Under the pieces are notes generated by a model, which was not told where the DNA came from, did no database searches, and saw only the letters and a program-made list of their open reading frames with translations. A program made the translations under genes and the position numbers. A DNA stretch of 64,000 nucleotides from Acanthococcus lagerstroemiae (lineage: Eukaryota > Arthropoda > Insecta > Hemiptera > Eriococcidae): assembly GCA_031841125.1 (NCBI GenBank), contig CM063107.1:11518467-11582466 (forward strand), given 5' to 3'. Below are positions 14,001 to 26,000 of this stretch, piece after piece. The first letter of the stretch is position 1, and each line of letters starts with the position of its first letter.

Positions 14001-17000
14001 GTGAACACTTCCGCAGTTATTTGGAGACGATCAGTTTCGACTTCATCCTCACCGTTAGCGTCTTCGGCTCGAAAATCATCAATGTCCCCGTGTATGTCAA
14101 ATGGACCTCCGTCTAACACATGAGAAGTCAATTAGATGGTTTTATTTTGAATAAAATTATGGAAATTTTGATTTGAATGTCTCAAATTATTGGTAATCAT
14201 AGTTATAATACCGTTCCATGCTGAGAACACATGCTGTTTAGGAGCAAATATTTTGGTGTAAGTATTTTTTTATTTATTACAGCCTTTTTATTTATGAACG
14301 TGTATCTTAAATTTTACTATTTGTAAACGGGGAAAAGTCCCCTTCTCCTTTGTTTCGGCCCCTTTTCGGGCAAAGGCTTCTCCATACGGAGCCCAACTAT
14401 TGCAATTGGCATCTTTTCTTCGCCCTGGAAGGCCTATCTCGTCCCTTCATCTTGTCAACGGCCTTCCCCTCGATCTTTTTACATCGCATGACGTTCAGAC
14501 TTCCGCTTTGTTACCCCACCTATCCAAAGTTTGTCGCGCGATGTGGCCACCATAGATTCATTTCAATTTTTTGCACCATTCCCGATTTTTCTCTTATGAT
14601 TTCGTTTTTATTTCTTTCCCTCCTTTTTATGCCCAAAATGCTCATTTCCATCGCTATCTGCGTGTTTTGTAATCTCTGCGTCCTTCTTTTAGTTAATTCC
14701 TAAGTCTGGGTGCCATACGTCTACACTGGTTATGTGCAGCTATCCCATGTCTTAGTTTTCATTTTTCAAGTACACTTTTTTACTTTTATAAAACTGACTT
14801 TAAACTCCAGTAACTTTTCCATCCTTGTTGAATTCTTTTACTTATTTCTTTCCCCCTTCCATTTTCAAATGATATTGATTGTCCTAAATATTCAATTTCT
14901 TCTGCCCATTCTATTTCATTTCCCTCTATAAATATTTTTTCTTTCTTCCCATTTGATACTATTTTTGTTTTATTATCATTTATTTTAAATCCTGCTTTTT
15001 TTTACCTATCATTGCTAATTCCTGACCCAGCTGCACCACCTCTCCGACCTAGTCGGCAATTATTACCACGTTTTCAGCAAATCTCAAAGTACACAAATAT
15101 TCTCCATCAATTTTTGTTCCCTTTTTTTCTCAGCCCGTTTCCCTAAATATCTGTTCTGGCACATAGTTGAAAAGATTAGGGAAGAGAGAATCCCCCTACC
15201 TCACTCCTCTGTCTATCTTAAATTCGTGTTCTTTCCTATCGGTTTTCACATATGCTCGAGAGTTTCCGTACAGTTTTTGTATTAGCCATGTAACTTTTGG
15301 TTCAACTCCTTATGCCTTTAAAGCTGACCACAGGTATGCATGTTCAACCGTATCAAAGGCTTTCTAAAGGTGTTTAGGCGCAAAAACACTTTGAAGTAAA
15401 TAGATTTTTTTATTTTTTTATTTATTTATACAACCTTTGGTAGGTGTGCTACAGCCAGCTATCCCGCCCATTTGAGGGCATAGGTTTCCACCATCTCCTT
15501 CCATGTGCCGCGGTTTCTCGCCAATCTTGTCCACCCCCCGACAATAACAAATTCGAAAAGGATGTAATATTTATTTATGATACCTCCTATAGAGACAGCA
15601 GGATAATACTCTGTACAATATGTCATTGCAATCCCAGACAATAATTTAGTGCAGTGCAGGCCCGTAGCCAGCCTTGCATTTCAGCCAGGACAAATGACAT
15701 TGGAGGCAGGGCAATATTTCAACATTTTTTAATATTTATTCAGTCATCCCCCTGCCTCTCCCCATTATTATTTTCATTTTATTTTATTTTGTATTAAGTA
15801 GCTCCAAAAAAGAAAAAGTGAAAATATTCATTTTCACTCATTTCAGAAACAAGAGACTGTGAAGAATTTTGAGGAAAAAATTATATGAAATATTCACGTC
15901 CTGCTTGCCGATATTTTCTCTCGATTTTGATGAAGAACTTTTCAATCACGCCTCCATAGTGGTACTGATGTTTTTCAAGTTCTTTTCAGTTTGGTAAATC
16001 GCAGGATTAGGAAGCTTTAATTTTTGATTCAAGTTTAAATTAATATCAAATTTGAATACAAACACACAAGTCGCGACGTTCACTTCATGGAATTATTGAT
16101 TGTTGATGCACTTTATCACGAATAGTGATCATTAATCTTCGGAAGCATCGTAGTTTCGAAGTTGTGAAGCATGACGTTAGTGCTGAGCATCAGCTCAGCG
16201 TTGCCAGATAATAAGGGTCTTTTTTTTTGCCAGCCAGGGCAAACAGGTTGGTCAACCAGGGCAATGCTCTGATTGCCCTGGCTAAAACTGAATGCGGTGA
16301 TCCCGCTTCAGAGTTAGTTACACAGAAGTATATACGTATACGTACCAATTTCTATTTGAACGAAGTAGTCTTTCAGATATCTACCTTGAGCCACGAACTT
16401 CTCATCATGAATCATGTCATACGACTCCAAATAAATTTGCAGATCTGTAAAAGTAGGGGAAGTTGTTCTAATTTTTCAACAAATTTAAAAATAAGGGAGT
16501 CAGTTTTGATACCCAGCTGTTCTCGTGTCCATCATTGCTCCTTTAACAGCTGGGTATTATTGAATTATTGTGCACGTAGTACTGTCTGTGAAGCAGAATA
16601 CAGCTCGGCAGTTTTGATGGTTGAGAATATTGGGAGTCAAGATAAATAAATTTATTTCAATTGGAGAGCTTCACTGGTGCCTACTTTGCAGCCGAGGAAA
16701 TCAGTGAACGTTTCCATTGCGTAAGTCAGGCATGGGTACCTATTTGATCACAAACGAAGATTGCTCGCTCCTGACTCAGCTGTCTTACCTGCTTGTCTTC
16801 TAGTGTCTTCTTCGTCAACAGTACTCAATGTCTCTGATTCTGACTCTTGGTTACTGACATCTTCACCACTAGCGGTGGCAGAAATTCCTGATTCTGTCTC
16901 TTCTCCTTTCCGAACATCCACATCACCACCGGTTTCAGAAATTCTTGGTTCGGTCCCTTGATCATCACGAATATTTATGTCACCAACGACGTTCGTAGAT

Positions 17001-20000
17001 CCTGATCCAGCTTCTACGTGTTTTTCGTCGTGAGCACCTTCATCATCAGTTTCAAACTTCTTCGATTTACTTTTCTTAGGTGCTAATCGCATTTTTTTTG
17101 CATTTATAAAGTCCCTAATGTAGTCATGCAAATCGTTCAACCTCTGAATATATTTAACTAACACATGGACTGTCTTCAAGAAAGTGTCTGTAATCCAACC
17201 ATAAAGTTAGCCCTTTTCCACACTATTTTTTTGAACATTTATTAACTATGTCTTCCCGTGAAACAAGTGTTGACACCAGGACCAAATCCATCTCGTTTCC
17301 ATCGCAAAATCTTCTGGTCAAATTCGATACTCGACTTCGATACAAAAGTCGGGCTACTGTATTGGCATCGACTTTTGAACCGGATTCTACATCGAGGTCG
17401 GTGCATAACCCGATCCAGTAGCCGATGTCAATGCATAATTCGATATAAAAGTCCATGTCGAGACAGAATTCGATTAAACAGTCGATGTCAATACGGTATC
17501 GAATTCGATCACAATGTCGTGTCTGAAATGTGATGGATTTGGAATGTCGACAAAAGAGTCGATTTTTTCGTCGGCTCTGCGTTTCACGGGTCATGCCATT
17601 CCAGATTTAAAAATGCAACTTAATAAATTTCTACCGAATATATAGTTATGTCACAAAAACGTACATTCGGATTTTCCAAAATGAACGTTCTTAAAATACT
17701 CGATTTGTCCTGAAACATAAACAGTTTAGTTTGTTTTGATGCTCAGTTCAAGCCCTTGATAATATAGTGCAAAATACACACACAAACCACAAAAAAAAAA
17801 CGAAATACAAATATGTGTATAAATACAAAACAATTGTTCAAATTTCACCTCGAAGAGTTTCATGTAAGAGAAGGTGAATTTGGTATGCAAGAACAGCTTT
17901 TACTTTAGCTCAATCAAATACTTAAGACCAACTATTAAAACTAATTGAATCTTCTGTTGATACCTATACCTCTAGTCATTTCTTAATAATAGTAGTAATG
18001 ATGATAAGGGGAGGATTTTGACTTATTTATGTACTTATACATGTTAAATTTTAAGATAATTGAAACAGATGTAAATAGGATAAAAGGGCCCGTTACTCCT
18101 CTTATTCTGTTTCTATATATACTAGCCCATAGAATAATAATTGATTATTAATCACGAACCACGATCACTCCAATTCCATATCTCTTTTTTCATTGGCGAT
18201 GTTGGTCTACCTAGATGAAATATAAATAATTCAAGTAATTTACAGTAATTACAAAGAGAAGGTCCGTAAGTGATCAAAGATGCCGCTTCCATCTGACAAT
18301 GATCCGCATTGTCCGTATAAATACAAAATTAATAACCAACCTTCACCAGTCACTGAAGCTTTTGTTTGTATTTCCGATGATTCGGGTTTCGGTACAACTA
18401 AATGAAATAATTTTAGAAAATTAATTGCAAATAATACGCAATTTAGGCAAATTATATGTATCGTGCACAAACATGATCATATTTTACAGTATGGAAAAGG
18501 GACACATTAACAAGAGACGGAAAGGATCATCGTCACTTGATGCCGATTTCTATCAGAAGATACAAAACAAAATTCATATTTTAGGTAATGACCCGCTGCG
18601 GAAAAATCACAATTTCTGTCATTCTGTCACTGACAAATTGAGCCAAATCGAGTCAGACCCTGTGTCACAGCTATAACTCCGCCCACCGGAGTAATCATTG
18701 ACACAAGGTGCCAGAATTTCATTGTAATGACAGAATTTTCTGTCACACAGTTAAACACAGAGAATCGCGAAGGTTGTGTAGTGTACTTTGTGTGCGTATC
18801 TTTTCCTTTGCGCCAGCCGCGTTATGGTAAGTTAAAAAGGCGCCGTCGCGTCGGTGCCTCTACAAGTTACTGGCACACTGCGTTCATCGTGATCATGTTT
18901 GATATGTTGCCTGGGGTCTAGAAGTGGTTTCAGTTTCATTTCGAATTTCATATTCGTTGGTGTTTAGTGCGGTCTAAAACTTATGAAGCGGATTCAAATG
19001 CATGATAGAGCCGAAAAGTACTCGTAATTAGGCTGTAATTATTTATTGGTAAGTTATGTCATATCTATATGTCATTTATTGTAATATTTAGTTACTACTT
19101 ATTTTAGAGGTGGATTGGTGAGGGAGGGTAGGGAAAAACTGCCCCTGGCCGGTCGGCCGGCCGTTCAAAAGATTCTTGTTTGGCTCCTCAAACCATATGT
19201 ACAGTATACTCCGGGTTTTCCGACCTAATCGGGGCTGAAGGTTGGTCAGATGCCGGAAAAGGTCGGATAATCCGAAATGAATATTTTCAATATAGAAATA
19301 ACGTGCACAAAATTTAAAAAGAAATAGTTTCTTTAGAAAATTGAATAAATAAGTGAAAAAACGATACTTGGGTATGTAATAATAAATCACAATTATAATT
19401 TTTTAATCGTCGGTGACCAAAGTTTTTTTTTTTTTTTTTTTTTTAAACGCGATTCTTTTTTTGGCCGCGTAATTTCGCAACGCCGCGCTGTCGCGCCGGT
19501 TGAACAACGTATGTAATGTATTTACATACATTCCAAAATCAAAAATTAGATGTCTCATGTAGAAATTCGGATTAACCGACCTCAGTAGGTCGGATAAGTC
19601 GGAGGGTAGGGTCGGATAAATTGAACTCGGATAACCCGAAAGTCGGATAATCCGGAGTCTACTGTATATGTTTTTACTTCAGGCCCATAGCTGGCCATCT
19701 GCGGAGGGGGTGCTAACTGTTTACCAGGGGGGGCTTCAGGATACACACAGTATACCTATAATGTGAAAATGTATACAAGGCAGTATAAAGTAGCCAAAGG
19801 GGGAGGGAGCGCAATGGGGATAAATACCCCCCCCCCCAAAAAAAAAAGGAACCTGAAACTGAAATTGAACGTAAAATATGCAAAAATAAGCAATTTTTCG
19901 CCTTTAAAACACTTTTTTTTTCGAAAAATTTTCGCTCAAGCAGTAATTTTACCTTCATTTTTATAAAATAGTCCTCTAATATCGGCTATCTTTAAAATTA

Positions 20001-23000
20001 CCTCAATTTTCAACTTTTTCTCCCTTGAAAATCTTACTTTGTTCTCTCCCAACCCCGGAAAATTTCGGCTACGTTACTGTTGTCGGTTTTTATGGCGAGT
20101 GTCGAAAACGAAACCCGAATGGACGACTAAAGCAGCTTCGACGAAGTTTTCTCATGAATATATCGCGAGCACGATCGCAAGTGTACGCGGCTACTCAGGT
20201 CTCGGGTCTTGGGTGTCTCACCTCATTGTCTGAACAGGCTCGGGTAACTTGGGGCCATTACATTCCAATCCCATTCCCGATCCAAGCGTCCCATGCGATA
20301 TTGATTCTCTTCATCCCTTCTTTCTCTCTCGTTCAGCATAATGATGATTTTTTAAGGGTGGTATCTTTCCCTACAGGGGCTCAGGATACCTTTAGAGGGA
20401 GCTCAGCCCCAGTTTTCCCCCAATGGCTACGGGTCTGTTTTACTTGAAAAAGTATGTACCAAATTCTGCGCCTTAATTTCCGGACGAGCAGATTTCATAT
20501 TGTCGAGCCACTTTAGAATTTCCCAGTCAAAGCTGGAGGCTAGCTTGAGTCCTCATGACAAGGTCGTAATAAAGGGTTTTGTCTGGAGGGGGAGAGGGGG
20601 TCAAAAATTGTGAAAGTCCCAACTGACTCAACTCAGAATTCCCAAGTATGAAAGCAAAAAAAATCTTTTGACCTGTTAGATTTTTCCGACTGACTCAACT
20701 CAAACATCCACCTTTTCTTAGCTGCTGGTTGTACATGGGTTTATGGTAGAACTGATACCCAGTTCTAGGATGGGAATCTATCTAAAATATTTTTGTATTA
20801 ACTAAAATTATTACTTCATGAATTTCCTTTTTCTCTTTTTAACAGATATTCAGGATCAAACATCAACAATTGTACGAGGATTAACTGAATATTAATAAGT
20901 TTTTGTACATAGATAATAGTAAAAATATAAAATATTAAAATAACATTGATCATTATTCATGAATTTTGGCTGTCGGAATTTTGTGTGTCAGGGAGAAGCG
21001 CACTGAAATGAGGGGTAGGTTAACCAAAATGCGACAGAATCAGGGACGTACCGAAAAGTTTTTTTTATAGAGAGAGAGGGGGGGAGGGGGTAAAAATTGT
21101 GGAAGTCCCAACTAACTCAACTCAGAATTCCCAAGTATCAAAGCAAAAAAAAACCTCACCTTTTGACCTGTTCGGTTTTTTCAACTTCTTAATAAAACTT
21201 CGACTTGGAACGTAGCAAACTTTTAAAAAGCCGTGTAGTTGGGTTCTGGCCGCCTAGAATCACGATTTCGCCCAGTATGCGTCTCTGCCTTCATGTTGAT
21301 TGATAGCTGCCTTTAAAAATGTCTTTCTAGTCTACCCATTATTACTCTCTTTGTAATTTCTTTTTCTTTTGTATTTTCAAAGGAGATGGTTTTCCCCATG
21401 TATAAATATAAATAAATAAAAAAATACAGTCTCGAAACAGATTGATGTTTCGGTCCACTCACTGGGACATAGGCCTCCTTGATCAATTATTTTGATACAA
21501 GGGTTATAGTCCATTTCCTCAGTTATATTATAATTACTATTGGTGACAAGCCCTTACTGAGGAAAATGGTTATGAAAGAGTTTTCCTTCTCTATAAGGGG
21601 TATATAACCTGCATGGCACACCAGACTAGTCAGGTGTTAGTAGTCTATAGGTGTGGCTAACCCAATTGTTCTCTTTTTGAATTCCGGCGGAACAATTAAA
21701 TTGAACTACATCTCTTGCTACAATTGGTGTGGCTTGGTCAAATGTTAATGTTTTTTATGATATATTCCTGTATTTTATTATTTTATTATCATATTTTAAT
21801 CCTAAAAATTAGCCGTCCGTACTGGGAATCGAACCCACGTTCCGTGGCTGAGGAGGCAGTGTTCGAATCCACTCGGCTACCGAGCCACCTTTCCCCAGTT
21901 ATATATTCCTTATCGAACCGTTCGATATTTTCTTCAGCACTAATTCTCAGCCCTGTTTTCACGCTCGCTTCTATGAATTCATCTCTGTTTACTTTTAATT
22001 CTTTCATGCTATCTGAAATTAGGATCATAGACTGGTCAAGAATACGCCATCTATTCTCATTCTTCTGTTGTCCAATTCCAGCTTGTGTATTACTTCTTCA
22101 AGAGCACATAGTTAAATAGATTGAAAGACATTGAGCCTGCCTTACTCCGCATCTTATTCTGAACTTTCCTCCTTTTTTTCATGACATATGCTATACCTTT
22201 TTCGTATTTACACATAACAAATGGACGCTGCTAAACAAAAAGCTCCCAAGTGTTAAAATCTGTTTTTTGATAAAACATTAAAATCCAGTAAATAATGCCG
22301 ACTTACAGACATAGCGTTTAATGATAAGCTTTTTTCAACGTGGATACACATTTCTGTATCAGTAGCCCAATTAAAAAAAATTCTACTTTTCACGTTCTTT
22401 CCAACGATACTAATAACTCATTTTGTCAACAAATGTCGCTTGGGAGCTTTTTGTTTGACAGCGCCCAAATTATCTAGAGATAATTTATGACTCACGAACC
22501 TTCTTCGAATGTAATTTCTGGTAACAGAGATGCCAGTTTATCTGGAAAAAGTATGATGGTGCTAATTAATTCATACACGAATAAATTAATATATAATTGG
22601 GCTGAAACGAAACAGCGTTGAATTTATCACTAACAGAGTTGTGCATCTAGAAACGGATCATAATGTATTTCATGTTTCATGTTCTGTCACCAATGGCGTA
22701 TGGAGAGATCTCCACCGAAATCCTCAATTCTCAGCTCGCACTCCAGAAACTGAGTATCAGTGTACCAAATCAAAGAACATTTTTGTGTTATTGTAAATCA
22801 ACTTACCTTCCACTATATCACTATAAGCACTCGTAATACGAGATAACAGGCTCTCAGCGAGATAACACTGGGCAACAGTTTTGCTCCCAATACGGAGCGT
22901 AGATGGTAATAATTGTAACCATGGACTGTCTGCAAAATTAACGTTCTATGTTATTATGTTTACTTACAGTTTCGTTATTATACACGTAAGAAATTGGTGA

Positions 23001-26000
23001 GGTAAAATAGTGAAAATTAGCAGCAGTATGGTTGCACGGGATGCACTCCATACCATTCGGGCACAACCCACTTATTCTGACTATTTAAAGTGAAAAATGT
23101 AAACGTTGATTTGCTTTCGGACACTGAGAGAGAAATAACAAGCTCTAGTAGTTAAAGGTATTCTGTTGGAGGGGACAGAGAAAACTTGGAGAAAAAGCAA
23201 CAAGATGAGAATATGGTCTACTGAAATTTAGACAAGATAGAAGATTGCATTCTTACGTTTTCTTTTAATTTGTGTTTACTTTCAAAAATTTGAATTTTCA
23301 GAAAGGGCAGTGTCCCCCTTTTTTCAAGAAATAATGTTAGTGCTCCTCCCTGTCTTCGGGGCAAGATCTCAGAAAAACGAACTCTTGATGGCTTTAGAAA
23401 TTCATAAGTATCAAATGTATGAAATTCCAAATTTTTCGGGAGAAGCCTGAGCAAACTAATTCTGATTCAAATAAGAAAACGACCGTATATAAAGGTATTC
23501 ATAATTGGGTGTTTAGTATTTCAGAAAATTTTTGAAATTAGACTGACGACCTCATATTCCTCTCTTTTTAGTGAGACTACTGCCTATATTTTCGAACTTG
23601 AAAAATATATTATATACATCAACACTATTCTCATTGAATTTGAAATTCAATGCAAGATTTACATCAGTCTTTCTTAGAAAATTTCTTATTAATCAAGAAC
23701 GCCACCATAGAGAACGGTGAAACGCTCACCACGAACATGCCTCAGATTGAATTTGAGATATTTTCAACGAGTAAAATTTTCCCTGCGTTCAAAATTGGAT
23801 ATTTAGGAGATTATTGAAATCGGGGTATAAAAAAATACTGAAATTAGAAAAAATTCTATCTCCTCGGAAAATGTTGGATTTTGAAAAAGAATTTCAGATT
23901 TCATTTTTAGCGCTGACTCCGAACCTGTACTCGAAAATCAACTTTGACTTACGGTTCTGCTTGGAAATTTTTTTAGAAAACTATTCTTCATGTGTAATAC
24001 CGCCTTGGTCTAGAATGATGAAGCACTCGTCACTAACATTGCTAAAACGTAGGTGTTCCAACATTTCCAAAAAAAAAAAAAAAAAAAAAGTCCGTAAGGG
24101 AGACCGGAGAACAGTGTAACATTTTTTGTCCATTTTGATCTGTGGACTACAAATTAATTTTGAATTCAGACATTAACACCTCACGTGAAAGATACAACCT
24201 TTGGCTACATTTTGGTGTTATTACCGCCTGAAAATGTCAAAACCTGAAGAATCTAGAAATTATTTTAGCCATGTATTTTTCTGTTGTACTGTTCCCTAGT
24301 ACCTGAAGTACAGTGTAACACGGCCAAAAAGTTGATAGGGTAATTGCTTAGCTCGGAAGAATCCAAAATTTTCTGAATAATATTTGTAGATTCAGAAATC
24401 TCTTGGTACAACGTACAAACTACAGTTTTATCAAAATTAGCGGATACCGGGCATATGAAAATATAAACATTTCATAAACGGCAGTACACAGACGTGTGGA
24501 AAAAAGAAATACTGTTATAACCAGACATATGAAAGAAAAAAAATACTGTTGCACTATTCCCCATCACATCATTTTATCAAGTACGACATTTTGTCGAAAA
24601 ACTATCAATTCAAATACAAATAATTGTACTACTCCATTAAAAAATGCATACTTTTCTTGTAATTTTCATATATTTAAATCGTCAAAAGGATAAATTTTAA
24701 TGAGAAAATTTGTGATTCAGAAATATTTAAAATTACAGCGGAGGAAGACCAAAAAATAAATTGAAATTCTTTTTGGTGTAGATGAAAGTCGAAAAGTCGA
24801 GGTACTGCATTTTATTTTTACAGATTCCTTTCTAATATTATGTCTAGTAACCAAAACGGCAACATTTTAGAGTGTTATGAAGCAATTTAATGACCACTGT
24901 TACACTGTTCCCGGTGTTCCACTGTTTCCCAGTCTCCCCTACACAATTAGAAACGAAATAAATAATTGAAATGATGTTTTCGGGAGGTCTTCCACAATTG
25001 ATGCATAAAGAACCAAAATCTGAAAGCATCCAGTTTGTCCGAAAATCGTAATTTTAGAAAGAAAAACAAGTCTTAGATCTGATTTTTAGTGCTGAATCAA
25101 AACCCTCCCGACTCATGAACAGTTTTATCATGAATGCTCTACAAGTCGTCAAAATTTCAATTTTGAACTTTCTTCAGGTGTTTTCTTGAACATTTCCCCA
25201 ATCCCTGACATTCCCATCCTGATATCAGACGTCAGAAAAATCAGTACGTCATTCGTGCGCAGGGACGGATACGGCTTTTTTGGCGACCCGGGAAAAAAGC
25301 TTGAAAACGGCCCAAATGCTTACATTTTTGTGTTAATTATTATTGAATGCCAGTGGCTGATCGGCCCTTTTTACCCTTTTGGATGACGGTCCAGTGGGCT
25401 TCGGCCCACTGGCCCACCGTTCCTATCCGTCCCTGTTCGTGCGCAAATCCTTCCAACGACACTGAGATCATGACCCACCAACTAACAAACTAAAATCCAT
25501 ACAAACTACACTTCACTTTTGGAAAACATCCTATCAAAAGTCCATAAAAGACGAAGGAATACTTTTCAGACTAAAAACTGGATACTCCGATCTCACTCAT
25601 AGCTATGTCCTGAACAAACTACCCCAACCAACCTGCGATACACGTAATAGTTCTGTCTCCATTAACCATATGTAATTACCCAGTTCCCAAAATTCCAATC
25701 ACAGCGAAACAGACGTATCCCAAACTCAACATTAGAACCCCTGCTCTCCGACAATCACACCCAAAACCTTAAACTCATATCATTCCTAGAAGCCACAAAC
25801 CTCTAGTCCAAAATGTAACCCATACAGTCTCGGTCATCAACGGATTCGGTGTAAAGACGACTTTAAAAAGTTCTGCGGGGAGGGGGAGGACTGCCAAAAA
25901 GTTGTAGCAGGTAGGAGAAAGTAGGAATGACGGCGGGAAACATCAGCTCCTCACGGGATAAAAGGATTAACACATAAAATGTCAAAAAGAATGCTATGAT

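Larger units (their letters stand above)
18814..20541 (+). repeat. Interspersed repeat, copy 2 (split by two later insertions)
   Basis: Matches the copy at 8972-9455 over 18814-19199 and resumes at about 20447 ('tatgtaccaaattctgcgcc', 'cccagtcaaagct'). The gap holds a pogo-like MITE (19202-19664) and a TGGCGTAGC-type MITE (about 19680-20079) plus further foreign sequence. This gives a relative age order: repeat first, MITEs later. Confidence 0.65.

Noticed and set aside
14350..14931. Plus-strand frames of 117 and 73 codons rich in Phe/Leu
   Set aside because: They are the reverse complement of a decayed LINE coded on the minus strand.
18613..18760. TIR element with TCTGTCAC words
   Set aside because: Words repeat in both orientations but end alignment was too poor to set borders.
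21820..21889. Functional tRNA gene
   Set aside because: A and B boxes are present but acceptor, D and anticodon stems do not pair well, and the sequence is the head of a SINE with target duplications.
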